Origin: Isoptericola peretonis
Lineage (GTDB): Bacteria > Actinomycetota > Actinomycetes > Actinomycetales > Cellulomonadaceae
NCBI GenBank assembly: GCA_023241745.1
Contig: JALQCY010000003.1
Location: 310,001-374,000 of the forward strand
Length of the DNA stretch: 64,000 nt
Direction of reading: 5' to 3'
This document shows, piece by piece, positions 32,600-41,566 of the stretch. The stretch's first letter is position 1; every line of letters starts with the position of its first letter. The notes below the pieces were generated by a model, which did not search any database, was not told the origin of the DNA, and worked only from the letters and a program-made list of their open reading frames with translations. The position numbers were made by a program, and so were the translations under genes.

Positions 32600-34999
32600 G
32601 TGACCACGTCCCGACCCCCGGGTGCCGTCGCCGCACCCGCGTCCACGCCCGCCCGCCTGCTCGCGCTCCTGGTGCTGCTCGCCGGCATCCTCGCGACGGT
32701 CGTGCAGGCCGCCGTCCCCGCCGCGGCCTCGCCCCTCCCGGACACCCCCGTGGCCGCGCCCCTGGCCACGGCGCCCCGCGACGGTGCCGTCACCGTGGAC
32801 CTCGTGAGCTCCACCCCCACGCTCGCCCGTCCCGGTGACACCGTGACCCTCGTCGTCCGCGTCTCCAACGGCACCGACACCGCGCTGGACGGCGCCGCGC
32901 TCGACCTCGGCGTCTCCTGGTTCCCGGTGACGTCGCGGGAGGACCTTGCCGCGTGGGCGGACGACGACGGGACGCGCAGCGCCGCGAAGCAGCTGCCCTC
33001 CGAACCGGTCGACCGGCTGGCCCCCGGAGACTCCGGCGAGGTCCGGCTGGAGCTGGACGTGGACTCCCTGGGGCTCGAGGCCGAGGCACCCTGGGGGCCG
33101 CGGCAGATGTCGGTCGCGCTGCGGCAGGGCGACGACGCGCTCGACGTGCTCCACACGTTCCTGCTGTTCGCGCCCGAGGACGGGGCCCCCAGCCGTCCTC
33201 TCGCCCTGAGCGTCGCGGCCCCCGTCACCGGGCCCGCGGTGGACCCCCTCGCCCCCGAGGGTTCTCCCGCCGAGCTGGGCGAGCTCACCGCGCCCGGCGG
33301 GCGGCTCTCCCGCCTCCTCGACGCGGCGTCGTCGTCGAGCACCTCCCCCGGGCTGTCCCTCGCCGTCGACCCCGCGCTCGTCGCCGGCGCGGAGGCCAGC
33401 GACGAGCCCGGAGCCCGCGCCTGGGCCGCTCGCCTCACCGGCCGGACCGCCCCGCCGGAGGACGACCCCGACACCACCGAGAGCGACACCGACGACGCCG
33501 ACGCAGCCTCGGCCGACACCGTCGCGAACAGCGTGGCCGGCACCGGCGCGCGGATGGCGACGTCGGCCGGGGACCCCGCCGACGTCGCCGTCCTGCCCGC
33601 CTACGACCCCGACCTCGCCGCGGTCGCGCACGCCGACCCCAACCGCGCGGACATCGCCGCCGCCACCGGCGGCGAGGCGGCCCTGGGCACGTCCTGGCAG
33701 CGGCCGCCGGGCTGGGACCTGTCGCTCGCGTGGCCGGACGGACGTCCCGACGCCGCGACGCTCGCCGTCGGCCGGGAAGCCCCCGTCGACCAGGTCGTGG
33801 TGGCATCGGGCCTCGCCCCGCTCGAGGACGCGCCCGCGTCGGCGCGCACCGCCCTCGACACGCCGTCCGGCAAGGTCTCCGCGCTGGTGGCCGACGCCGG
33901 CCTGTCGTCCACGTTCACCACGCTCTCCGACGGTGCCGACGCCCCCACCGCTGCCGAGGCGACCCAGCGGCTGCTCGCCGACACGGCCCTGCTCGCACTC
34001 CAGCAGCAGGAGTCCGGGCAGCAGGGCCTGCACCTGCTCGCCACGCTGCCCCGCGACTGGGCGCCCGACCCCGAGCTGGTCGGCGAGGTGCTCGGCGCGC
34101 TGCACGACGCCTCCTGGGCCGACGTCGTGCCCCTGTCGGAGACCGTCGCCGCCCCCGCGTCGCGGGTGCCGCGCGAGGCGCCCGCCCGCCGGGACGGCGC
34201 CGCCGAGGCCGAGCTCGACCCCGCGTCCGTGCGCCGGCTGCTCGACGCCCACCGCTCGCTCGCCGCGTTCTCCACGGTGGCCTCCGACCCGGTCGAGCTG
34301 AGCGGCGAGGTCGACCAGGCGCTCGTCGCCCCGCTCGCGCTCGCCGCACGCACCGATCCCGAGACGCGGGCCCTCGCCGTCGACGCCGGGGTGGCACGTT
34401 CTCAGGAGCTGCAGCAGTCGATCGCGGTGAGCGACCGCTCCGACGTCACCCTCGTCAGCGACACCGGCAGGCTGCCGGTCCAGGTGTCGAACGACCTCCC
34501 CGTCGACGCCACGGTCACGGTGGTGCTGCGACCCAACGCGTCCCGCCTGGTGGTCGAGTCGCGACCCACCGTCGTCGTCCCTGCGGGCACCTCGCGGAAC
34601 GTGCACGTGCCCGTCAGCGCCATCGGCTCCGGGGAGGTCGACCTGCAGGTCGAGGTCCTCGCACCCAGCGGCGCGGTCGTCGCCGGCCCGACGAGCTTCT
34701 CCGTCGACGTGCACGCGGGCTGGGAGACGGCGGGCACCGCGGTGGTCGCGGCCGCGGTCGCCCTGCTGTTCCTCGCCGGCATCTGGCGTACGGTGCGTCG
34801 TGGCCGGTCGTCGGCGCGCACCACGGGCGAGAACGCCGCGGACGCCGCCGCCGACCCGCAGGAGCCCGACGACGTCCCGCCGCCGGCCTCCCCGACGGAA
34901 CCGCCCGCACCCTCTGCACCGCCCGACGCGGACGGCGACCCCGACGCCGTCCCCGACCGCACCCCGCCCGCCAAGGCCACGGAGGCCGACCCCTCATGA
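32600..34999 (+). CDS. DUF6049 membrane-anchored extracytoplasmic protein
   Basis: The protein is 799 residues. A signal peptide (ARLLALLVLLAGILATVVQAAVPAAAS) precedes a large extracytoplasmic part: an Ig-like N-terminal domain (VTVDLVSSTPTLARPGDTVTLVVRVSNGTDTALDGA), an acidic Thr/Asp spacer around residue 290, a central alpha/beta region, and a C-terminal beta sandwich (VQVSNDLPVDATVTVVLRPN). One membrane helix (GTAVVAAAVALLFLAGIW) is followed by an Arg-rich then Pro/Asp-rich cytoplasmic tail. The family (DUF6049) is almost always encoded next to MurJ in actinobacteria, here by ATGA overlap, implying a shared role in envelope assembly. The molecular function is unknown. Confidence 0.85.
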   Translation: MTTSRPPGAVAAPASTPARLLALLVLLAGILATVVQAAVPAAASPLPDTPVAAPLATAPRDGAVTVDLVSSTPTLARPGDTVTLVVRVSNGTDTALDGAALDLGVSWFPVTSREDLAAWADDDGTRSAAKQLPSEPVDRLAPGDSGEVRLELDVDSLGLEAEAPWGPRQMSVALRQGDDALDVLHTFLLFAPEDGAPSRPLALSVAAPVTGPAVDPLAPEGSPAELGELTAPGGRLSRLLDAASSSSTSPGLSLAVDPALVAGAEASDEPGARAWAARLTGRTAPPEDDPDTTESDTDDADAASADTVANSVAGTGARMATSAGDPADVAVLPAYDPDLAAVAHADPNRADIAAATGGEAALGTSWQRPPGWDLSLAWPDGRPDAATLAVGREAPVDQVVVASGLAPLEDAPASARTALDTPSGKVSALVADAGLSSTFTTLSDGADAPTAAEATQRLLADTALLALQQQESGQQGLHLLATLPRDWAPDPELVGEVLGALHDASWADVVPLSETVAAPASRVPREAPARRDGAAEAELDPASVRRLLDAHRSLAAFSTVASDPVELSGEVDQALVAPLALAARTDPETRALAVDAGVARSQELQQSIAVSDRSDVTLVSDTGRLPVQVSNDLPVDATVTVVLRPNASRLVVESRPTVVVPAGTSRNVHVPVSAIGSGEVDLQVEVLAPSGAVVAGPTSFSVDVHAGWETAGTAVVAAAVALLFLAGIWRTVRRGRSSARTTGENAADAAADPQEPDDVPPPASPTEPPAPSAPPDADGDPDAVPDRTPPAKATEADPS

Positions 35000-36852
35000 C
35001 CCACTCGCCCGCCCAGCCCGACGACGGCCGGCCCGAGCGCCCCGGCGACGGCTTCCCCGTCGACCCGCCGACGGCGCCCGACGGGAGCGAAGGGGCGAGC
35101 CTTCCCGGCACGGGTGTTCCCGAGGCAACCACTGGCGGCGCGGGTGGCGCGGGTGGTGCGGGTGGCCGGGACACCGGCACGAGCCCGCAGGGTGACGGCT
35201 CCGCCAGCGCCAACGCGGTGCGTCGCACGAGCCTGGGCCGCGGCTCCGTGGTCATGACGCTGGGCACCGTCGCGTCCCGCGCGTCCGGGCTGATCCGGTC
35301 GATGCTGCTGGTCGCGTGCGTCGGCGCCCTCGGCACGGTGGCCGACGCGTTCGACATCGCCAACAAGCTGCCGAACATGCTGTTTGCGCTCATCTCCGCG
35401 GGCGTCCTGCAAGCCGTGCTCATCCCCCAGATCCTGCGGGCGATGAACGCCAGCAACGCCCGGGAGCGACTCGACAAGCTGCTGAGCCTCACCGGGCTCG
35501 GCCTGCTGCTCCTCACCGCCGTCCTCGTCGTCGCGGCACCCCTCATCGTCTGGCTGTACACGACCAGCGACCAATGGAGCCCGGAGGCGCGGCACCTCGC
35601 GACCGTCTTCGCCTACTGGTGCATCCCCCAGGTCTTCTTCTACGGGCTGTACATGCTGCTCGGGCAGGTGCTCAACGCCCGGGGCAGGTTCGGCGCCTAC
35701 GGGCTGGCGCCCGTCGCGAACAACATCGTGTCCCTCGTCGGGTTCGGCGCCTTCCTGCTCGTCTGGGGCAGCGCCCCCGACAACGGCATCACCGACATCT
35801 CCTCCTGGACGACGGCCCAGACGACGCTGCTCGCCGGCACCGCGACCCTGGGCATCGCCGCGCAGGCGATCGTGCTGGTGTTCGCGCTCCGCCGGTCGGG
35901 CTTCCGGTGGCGCTTCCGCCTGGGGCTGCGGGGAATCGGCCTGCGCGCGGCGGGCACCGTCGTCGGGTGGACCATCGGGTCGGTCGTGCTCGAACAGCTC
36001 GGCATCCTCTACCTGAGCAACGTCCTCGGACAGGGCGCCCAGACGGCGATCCGGGCGGGCGACGTCGTCGCCGGTAACGCCGCGTACACCCAGGCCATGA
36101 CGATCTACCTGCTGCCGCACTCCCTCGTGGTGGTCTCGATCGTCACGGTGCTCTTCCCCCGGATGACCGCGGCCGTCCACGCGGGCAACCTCGACGCCGT
36201 GCGCGCCGACATGTCCCTCGGGCTACGTTCCGCGGGCGTCTTCTCCGTCTTCTCGGCCGTGGCGCTCGTGGTCCTGGCCGTGCCGCTCACCGACACCCTC
36301 CTGCCCACGCTCAGCGCCGAGCAGGTGGCGGCGATCGCGCCGATCATCCAGGCCATGGCCCTGGGCCTGGTCGCGCTCGGCGCCACGGTGCTCGTGCGGC
36401 GCATGTACTTCGCCTTCGAGGACGGCCGGTCCATCTTCGGCATCCAGGTGATCGCGACGGTCTCGATGGTGCTCGTCCTGTGGGGCGCGGTCACCGTGCT
36501 CCCGGTGTCGTGGTGGGCCGTCGCCGCGGGCGGGGCGTACGCCCTGTCGACGTGGATCTCCCTGCTGCTGCGCGTGCGCGGCATGCGCCGCAAGCTCCAC
36601 GGCATGGACGGCCGGCGGGTGCTGCGGCTGTACGTCCGCGCCCTGGTCGGCGCGCTGGTCGCAGGCCTGCTGGGCTGGCTGACGATCCGGCTGCTCGACG
36701 GCTACGACGTGACGTCCTGGGGCCACTCGGTGCTGGTGACCGCCGTCGCCGGCGTCGTCATGGTGCTCGGTTACGTCCTGTCCCTGAAGGTCCTGCACGT
36801 CCGTGAGCTCGACGACGCGCTGGCCCCCGTCCTCCGGCGGCTGAAGCGATGA
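34996..36852 (+). CDS. murJ: lipid II flippase MurJ (MviN family)
   Basis: MurJ moves lipid II across the plasma membrane for peptidoglycan synthesis. The 618-residue protein has about 85 disordered N-terminal residues that include a Gly-Ala repeat, then about fourteen helices. Family marks are GSVVMTLGTVASRASGLIRSMLL with the conserved Ser-Arg-Gly-Arg pattern in helix 1, ADAFDIANKLPNMLFALISAGVLQAVLIPQ and QVLNARGRFGAYGLAPVANNIV. Unlike mycobacterial MviN, there is no fused cytoplasmic pseudokinase; it ends shortly after the last helix, and the pseudokinase is the next gene. It is coupled to DUF6049 by ATGA overlap. Confidence 0.95.
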   Translation: MTHSPAQPDDGRPERPGDGFPVDPPTAPDGSEGASLPGTGVPEATTGGAGGAGGAGGRDTGTSPQGDGSASANAVRRTSLGRGSVVMTLGTVASRASGLIRSMLLVACVGALGTVADAFDIANKLPNMLFALISAGVLQAVLIPQILRAMNASNARERLDKLLSLTGLGLLLLTAVLVVAAPLIVWLYTTSDQWSPEARHLATVFAYWCIPQVFFYGLYMLLGQVLNARGRFGAYGLAPVANNIVSLVGFGAFLLVWGSAPDNGITDISSWTTAQTTLLAGTATLGIAAQAIVLVFALRRSGFRWRFRLGLRGIGLRAAGTVVGWTIGSVVLEQLGILYLSNVLGQGAQTAIRAGDVVAGNAAYTQAMTIYLLPHSLVVVSIVTVLFPRMTAAVHAGNLDAVRADMSLGLRSAGVFSVFSAVALVVLAVPLTDTLLPTLSAEQVAAIAPIIQAMALGLVALGATVLVRRMYFAFEDGRSIFGIQVIATVSMVLVLWGAVTVLPVSWWAVAAGGAYALSTWISLLLRVRGMRRKLHGMDGRRVLRLYVRALVGALVAGLLGWLTIRLLDGYDVTSWGHSVLVTAVAGVVMVLGYVLSLKVLHVRELDDALAPVLRRLKR

Positions 36853-37014
36853 CCGGCCAGATGCGCCACGACCCTCGTGCCCGGCTCGGGAGGGTTCCGT
36901 GAACGCCCTGCGGGCACGCCCGCCGGGCACCGCCTCGTGGCGTCCGGCCCGCCCGTACCATGGTCCGATGGACCGGAGGACACTCTCCCCCCGCACCCCC
37001 ACCGAGGAGTCCAG

Positions 37015-39000
37015 GTGAGCACCGCCCATCCCGGGACCGTCATGGTCGATCGCTATCGGCTCGTGCAGCCCGCAGCCACCGACCTCGCAGCAGCCGAGGC
37101 GTGGGAAGCGCACGACCAGATCCTGGACCGCCCGGTCCGGGTGACGTTCATCGACGGCCCCTACGCGTCGGCCGCGCTCGACGCGGCCCGGCGCGCCGCG
37201 CTCGTCGCCGACCCGCGGCTGTCGCGCGTGCTCGACGTCGGGAGCACCGACCTCGGCGACGGCCAGCGCAGCTACATCATCAGCGAGCCCTACCGCGGCT
37301 CGTCGCTCACGGAGGTCGTCTCCAGCGGCCTGGTCGACGCCCAGCAGGCGCGCGCCGTCGTCGGCGAGGCTGCAGCCGCCCTCGAGTCCGCCGGTCAGCG
37401 CGGCGTCCACCACCTGGCGCTGCGGCCGGAGGCCGTGCGCGTGGACGGCCACCGCGTCGTCGTCACGGGCCTGGGCATCGACGCCGCACTCGCGGGGGTC
37501 GACGGCAGCAGGGAGAGCACCACCGGGTCCGCCGCCGCCGCGGCCGACGCGCGCGACCTGGTCGCCCTCGCCTACTACGCGCTCACCGCGCGCTGGCCCG
37601 GCGACTCCCTCGACGAGCCGTGGATAGCCCCCGACGCGGTGCGCCCGCTGCCCGCCCAGACAGACGCGAACGGCGTCGTCCCGGTCGCCGCCCTGGTGCC
37701 GCACGTCGACCCCGACCTCGACACCCTGGTGCGACGCACCTTCGGCACCGACACCCCGGACGCCCCCGCCGGGCCCGGTGACGTCGTCGCGGCGCTCGCA
37801 CCGTGGGGCGAGGTGTCCGTCGTCGCGTCCCTCCCCCAGTTCGTGCAGCCCTCCACCGAGCCCCCCGTGCGGTCGTCGGTGCTCGGCACCGTGGGTGCGG
37901 GCGGCGGCCTGCCGGGAACCCCGCCCCCCGCCCGGCCCGTGCGTCGGCCCGCCGCCAGCGGGCGTATCGCCCGGTCCGCCGCCGTGGGCGGCGTGGCAGG
38001 CGCCGCGGCGGCCGGTGCCGTACCGGGTCAGTCGACGCAAGCGATCCCGCCGGTCGGTGCGGCGCCCGGCGCCCACCCGACCGCCGGCCAACCCCCCGTG
38101 CCGCCGCCGAACCAGGCGACCGCCGCGATGCCTCCGGTCCAGCAGCAGGCCCCTCAGGGCCAGCCCACCCGGGCGTACGGCGCGCCGCCGGCGGGCTACG
38201 CCGCGCAGCAGCCCTATGCCGCGCAGCCCTACCCCACGCAGGCGTACGGCGCTCCGCAGCCCGCTCAGGCGCCGCAGGCCGCGCACGCCCCCGTGCCTCC
38301 GCCCCCCGGGGGCGGCGGCGGCGAGCCGCGCACCGACACCGGCGGCTTCGCCTCCACCCCCGCCCCCAAGAAGCGTGGCGTGAACCCGACGCCGATCGTG
38401 CTCGGGCTCGTCGTCGTCCTGGTGCTGGCCGGTGCGCTGTGGGCCGTGAACCGGGCGACGTCGCCGTTCGAGGCGAACACCGCGGGCGGCGCGACCCCGA
38501 CGCAGGAGGTGGAGGGCGGCGGCTCGGCCGAGGAGCCCACCGACGACGCCTCGAGCGAGCCGAGCGAGACCCCCGAGGTCCGCCCGGTCATCAAGTCGGG
38601 CGACCAGCTCGACCCCGAGGGCGACGGTCAGCACCCGGAGGCGGTGGACCTGGCCTACGACGGCGACCCGTCGACCTTCTGGTACACGCAGTGGTTCAAC
38701 GGCGCCGACTTCGCCGGCCTGCGGAGCGGGCTCGGCTACGTGATCGAGCTCGAGGAGCCCGCGCCCGTCACCTCGATCACGCTCAACACCAACTCCTCGG
38801 GCGGGCATGTCGAGGTCCGGGCGACGTCGCGCGACAACCCGACCGACGGTCCGGTGCTCGCCGAGGGCTCGTTCAGCTCCGAGACGACGCTCGACCTCTC
38901 CGAGGAGACCGTCGCGGACTCCTTCGTCATCTGGGTCACCGAGCTCCCCCAGACCAACGACAAGTTCTACGTCGAGCTCAACGAGATCGTCCTCTCGTGA
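37015..39000 (+). CDS. membrane pseudokinase, separate counterpart of the MviN C-terminal domain
   Basis: The protein is 661 residues. Residues 1-270 resemble a Ser/Thr protein kinase (VDRYRLVQPAATDLAAAEAWEAHDQILDRPVRVTFID), but catalysis is lost: the HRD loop is VHHLALRPEAV with Ala for Asp, there is no DFG, and the glycine loop is degenerate. About 170 residues of Pro/Gln/Ala/Tyr-rich sequence follow, then one helix (PIVLGLVVVLVLAGALWAV) and an extracellular discoidin-like beta sandwich (AYDGDPSTFWYTQWFN...). In mycobacteria this pseudokinase and outer domain are fused to MurJ; here they form a separate gene 162 bp downstream of murJ. GTG 37015 follows GAGGAG. Its likely role is regulation of lipid II flipping through phospho-binding partners. 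Confidence 0.85.
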   Translation: MSTAHPGTVMVDRYRLVQPAATDLAAAEAWEAHDQILDRPVRVTFIDGPYASAALDAARRAALVADPRLSRVLDVGSTDLGDGQRSYIISEPYRGSSLTEVVSSGLVDAQQARAVVGEAAAALESAGQRGVHHLALRPEAVRVDGHRVVVTGLGIDAALAGVDGSRESTTGSAAAAADARDLVALAYYALTARWPGDSLDEPWIAPDAVRPLPAQTDANGVVPVAALVPHVDPDLDTLVRRTFGTDTPDAPAGPGDVVAALAPWGEVSVVASLPQFVQPSTEPPVRSSVLGTVGAGGGLPGTPPPARPVRRPAASGRIARSAAVGGVAGAAAAGAVPGQSTQAIPPVGAAPGAHPTAGQPPVPPPNQATAAMPPVQQQAPQGQPTRAYGAPPAGYAAQQPYAAQPYPTQAYGAPQPAQAPQAAHAPVPPPPGGGGGEPRTDTGGFASTPAPKKRGVNPTPIVLGLVVVLVLAGALWAVNRATSPFEANTAGGATPTQEVEGGGSAEEPTDDASSEPSETPEVRPVIKSGDQLDPEGDGQHPEAVDLAYDGDPSTFWYTQWFNGADFAGLRSGLGYVIELEEPAPVTSITLNTNSSGGHVEVRATSRDNPTDGPVLAEGSFSSETTLDLSEETVADSFVIWVTELPQTNDKFYVELNEIVLS

Positions 39001-39002
39001 CC

Positions 39003-39035
39003 GTTCCCGGGCGGCGCTGACCGTCGCCCGGGAAC
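39003..39035 (+). terminator. intrinsic terminator after the murJ/pseudokinase unit
   Basis: GTTCCCGGGCG (39003-39013) and CGCCCGGGAAC (39025-39035) form a perfect 11-bp stem with an 11-base loop, starting 2 bp after the stop codon. It separates the envelope block from trxB-trxA. Confidence 0.7.
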
Positions 39036-39109
39036 ACCGCACCCCCTCGTGGTGTTGAGGCCCATGGCGCCTCAGGACGCCGCACACCCGCAGACGACCA
39101 GGAGAGAAC

Positions 39110-40159
39110 GTGACCGATCAGCCGACCAACACCACCGGTGAGGCCACCGTGCACGACATCGTCATCGTGGGCTCTGGACCGGCCGGTTACACCGCGGCCG
39201 TGTACGCCGCGCGGGCCGGCCTGGCGCCTGTCGTCATCGCCGGATCGGTCACCGCTGGCGGCGCGCTCATGAACACCACCGAGGTCGAGAACTTCCCCGG
39301 GTTCCCTACCGGCATCCAGGGCCCCGACCTGATGGAGGCCATGCGTGAGCAGGCCGAAAAGTTCGGCGCCAAGGTGCTGTGGGACGACGCCGAGCAGGTC
39401 GAGCTGACCGGGGACGTCAAGACGGTCGTCACCGGTGGGGGCGAGACGTTCCGCGCTCGCGCCGTCATCCTGGCGACCGGTTCCGCGTACCGCGAGCTCG
39501 GCCTGGCCGAGGAGAAGCAGCTGTCCGGACGGGGCGTGTCGTGGTGCGCCACCTGCGACGGCTTCTTCTTCCGCGACCAGCACATCGCCGTGGTCGGCGG
39601 CGGGGACTCCGCGATGGAAGAGGCCACCTTCCTCACCCGCTTCGCGTCCAAGGTGACGATCGTGCACCGTCGTGACTCGCTGCGCGCCTCGAAGATCATG
39701 GCCGACCGCGCCCAGGCCGACCCGAAGATCGAGTTCGCCTGGAACAGCGAGGTCGCCGGCATCTCCGGCGAGGACAAGGTCACCGGCATCACGCTCCGCG
39801 ACACCGTCACCGGCGCCGAGCGCGAGCTCGACACCACCGGGCTCTTCGTCGCGATCGGCCACGACCCGCGCACCGACCTGGTCAAGGGCCAGGTCGACCT
39901 GGACGACGAGGGCTACATCCTCGTCGAGGGCCGGTCGACCCGCACCAACCTGCCGGGAGTCTTCGCCTGCGGCGACGCCGTCGACCACACCTACCGGCAG
40001 GCCATCACCGCCGCCGGCTCCGGATGCGCGGCCGCTCTCGACGCGCAGTCCTTCCTCACCGAGGTGGCCGACGCGGAGGGTGAGCAGTCCCTCGCCGGCA
40101 CGCCGACGGTGCCCAACCCCGACGGTCTTCCTGCTGCCCTCGACTCCGTCGCGGGCTGA
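39110..40159 (+). CDS. trxB: thioredoxin-disulfide reductase
   Basis: The 349-residue FAD enzyme uses NADPH to reduce thioredoxin. The FAD-binding [18 protein letters not shown] lies at residues 21-38, the redox-active CATC at Cys146/Cys149, the NADPH-binding [13 protein letters not shown] follows, and the second FAD contact is [23 protein letters not shown]. The GTG start follows AGGAGAGAAC. A 35-residue acidic tail extends past the usual family end. It is 33 bp from trxA and clearly co-transcribed with it. In other actinobacteria sigM and anti-sigma genes lie just upstream; they are absent here. Confidence 0.97.
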   Translation: MTDQPTNTTGEATVHDIVIVGSGPAGYTAAVYAARAGLAPVVIAGSVTAGGALMNTTEVENFPGFPTGIQGPDLMEAMREQAEKFGAKVLWDDAEQVELTGDVKTVVTGGGETFRARAVILATGSAYRELGLAEEKQLSGRGVSWCATCDGFFFRDQHIAVVGGGDSAMEEATFLTRFASKVTIVHRRDSLRASKIMADRAQADPKIEFAWNSEVAGISGEDKVTGITLRDTVTGAERELDTTGLFVAIGHDPRTDLVKGQVDLDDEGYILVEGRSTRTNLPGVFACGDAVDHTYRQAITAAGSGCAAALDAQSFLTEVADAEGEQSLAGTPTVPNPDGLPAALDSVAG

Positions 40160-40192
40160 CAACGTCCCATCCCCCGATCGAAGGAGCGACAC

Positions 40193-40525
40193 ATGGCTAC
40201 CGTCGCCGTCACCGACGACACGTTCAAGTCCGAGGTTCTCGAGTCCGACGTCCCCGTTCTGGTGGACTTCTGGGCCACCTGGTGCGGCCCGTGCCGCATG
40301 GTCGCCCCGATCCTCGAGGAGCTCTCCGACGAGTACGAGGGCAAGATCAAGATCGTCAAGCTCGACACCGATGCCAACCAGGCCACCACGATGGCCTACG
40401 GCATCACGTCGATCCCCACCCTCAACGTCTACTCCGGCGGTGAGCTGGTGAAGTCCGTGATCGGCGCACGTCCCAAGCGCGCCCTCCAGGAGGAGATCGA
40501 CGCGGTGCTGACGCCCAGCGCCTGA
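40193..40525 (+). CDS. trxA: thioredoxin
   Basis: The 110-residue protein has the thioredoxin fold with active site WCGPC (Cys31/Cys34) in [22 protein letters not shown], the cis-Pro strand [11 protein letters not shown] and the terminal helix. It reduces protein disulfides using electrons from the adjacent TrxB. AAGGAGCGAC precedes ATG 40193. A hairpin with a parS site in its loop follows 10 bp after the stop. Confidence 0.98.
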   Translation: MATVAVTDDTFKSEVLESDVPVLVDFWATWCGPCRMVAPILEELSDEYEGKIKIVKLDTDANQATTMAYGITSIPTLNVYSGGELVKSVIGARPKRALQEEIDAVLTPSA

Positions 40526-40534
40526 GCCCCTCTG

Positions 40535-40578
40535 ACGAAGGCCGCCCCTGTTTCACGTGAAACAAGGGCGGCCTTCGT
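40535..40578 (+). terminator. trxA terminator hairpin with a parS site as its loop
   Basis: ACGAAGGCCGCCC (40535-40547) and GGGCGGCCTTCGT (40566-40578) form a perfect 13-bp stem. The 18-base loop contains the complete parS palindrome TGTTTCACGTGAAACA (40549-40564), so the whole region is close to one continuous 44-bp palindrome. Confidence 0.85.
40549..40564. other. parS site (perfect consensus)
   Basis: TGTTTCACGTGAAACA is the exact 16-bp consensus bound by chromosomal ParB. It lies 1 kb from parB and inside the trxA terminator loop. Confidence 0.95.
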
Positions 40579-41133
40579 CGTGTCTCTGGTTGATCCACGA
40601 GCCGGGCGCATTCCTCAGGATGGTCGGACACCTCCCCCGCGCCGCCAGCCCGAGCCGCAGGTGCTGGCGGCTGACAACTGACGGTGGACTGGTGTGGCTG
40701 ACAGGCGATTCCAGCTCCCTCCGGACCTCAGCGCCTCGCCCTCTACTATCGACGGAATGCGCGGTTTGGCGTGCTATCTCCTGGGGCGACACGCGAGCGC
40801 TTCGGCCCCTGCGGCACCCGTGCCGTCAGAGGCGACGTCTTCCCTGGCCCTCTCCCCCGGTACGTTCCGCGTCTCCTGCTGAGCTCGCCATGTCGTGCCG
40901 CGCACGGGTCGCGGAAGCGTCCCGCACGCGTGCTCCGCGTGGTCCGCGTCTATGCGCGTCGTCCCACTGGACGACGCCTCCAGGTGTCGCGTCGACCCGG
41001 ATCTCAGCGTCAACGGCGGACCCGACTCGAGCACCCGCCCCCGACGGGTGACCCACACCGTGCCGAGCCACCCCGCAGCTGCCGTTCGGTCCTTCTCGCG
41101 GACGAGGTCGCCGGAGCATGCCACTGCGGTGCA

Positions 41134-41149
41134 TGTTTCACGTGGAACG
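41134..41149. other. parS-like site with one central mismatch
   Basis: TGTTTCACGTGGAACG differs from the consensus at the position that breaks the palindrome (GGAAC for GAAAC). A one-base variant is usually still bound by ParB, with lower affinity. Confidence 0.75.
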
Positions 41150-41238
41150 TCGCTGCCTTCGCTCCCCCGGTCGCTGCGGCTGGACCTTGGCGTCCGGCGT
41201 CCGGCGCACCCATCGGTCACTGGCGGACTCGCTTGACG

Positions 41239-41254
41239 GGTTTCACGTGAAACA
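41239..41254. other. parS site
   Basis: GGTTTCACGTGAAACA matches the parS consensus except for the outermost base. It lies in the gene-free interval between trxA and parB. Confidence 0.9.
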
Positions 41255-41383
41255 CAGCGCCAGCGACCGGCCGCCCTGACGTGCGGTCCGTCCGCCTTGT
41301 CGCCCCTGGCTCCGTGAAAGCTCGGAGCACAGCCCTCGTCATCGCCTCCGCCTCGGAGATCACACTCTCGGGATGGACCGTAG

Positions 41384-41399
41384 CGTTTCACGTGAAACG
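41384..41399. other. parS site
   Basis: CGTTTCACGTGAAACG is a perfect palindrome around the 14-bp parS core, 170 bp downstream of the parB stop. Confidence 0.9.
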
Positions 41400-41522
41400 A
41401 CACATGAGCGCACTGCCCACTGCCGGCGGACCGAGCCGATCGCGACCGACCAGTCCTCCACCGGACCTGGACATCACCCGGTCCGCGATCTGCACTGAGG
41501 CCATCTCGCGGGCACAAACGTC

Positions 41523-41555
41523 GGCGGGCCCCGTCCATTGAGGACGGAGCCCGCC
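41523..41555 (-). terminator. parB terminator
   Basis: GGCGGGCCCCGTCC (41523-41536) pairs with GGACGGAGCCCGCC (41542-41555) with a single C-A mismatch and the loop ATTGA. It lies just after the parB stop on the leftward strand and is followed in that direction by a short AT-containing stretch. Confidence 0.75.
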
Positions 41556-41566
41556 AACCACTGCCA

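Larger units (their letters stand above)
40579..41522. other. about 0.95-kb centromeric interval with no credible gene
   Basis: Several short frames exist on both strands, the longest being 254 codons on the minus strand, but all are Arg/Ser/Gly-rich without recognisable motifs, ribosome sites or third-position GC bias. I therefore regard the stretch as non-coding. It holds three parS sites (41134, 41239, 41384), spaced about 105 and 145 bp apart. In mycobacteria the amidase-like regulator gene cwlM occupies the equivalent place between trxC and parB; no trace of it is visible here. Confidence 0.6.

Noticed and set aside
35136..35166. Short Gly/Ala tandem repeat near the start of murJ as a possible functional repeat
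   Set aside because: Only about four imperfect 9-base units in the disordered N-terminus; common low-complexity in GC-rich genomes.
40774..41538. 254-codon minus-strand frame in the trxA-parB interval
   Set aside because: Composition is Arg/Ser/Gly-rich, it passes through parS sites, has no ribosome site and shows no family resemblance; kept as non-coding.
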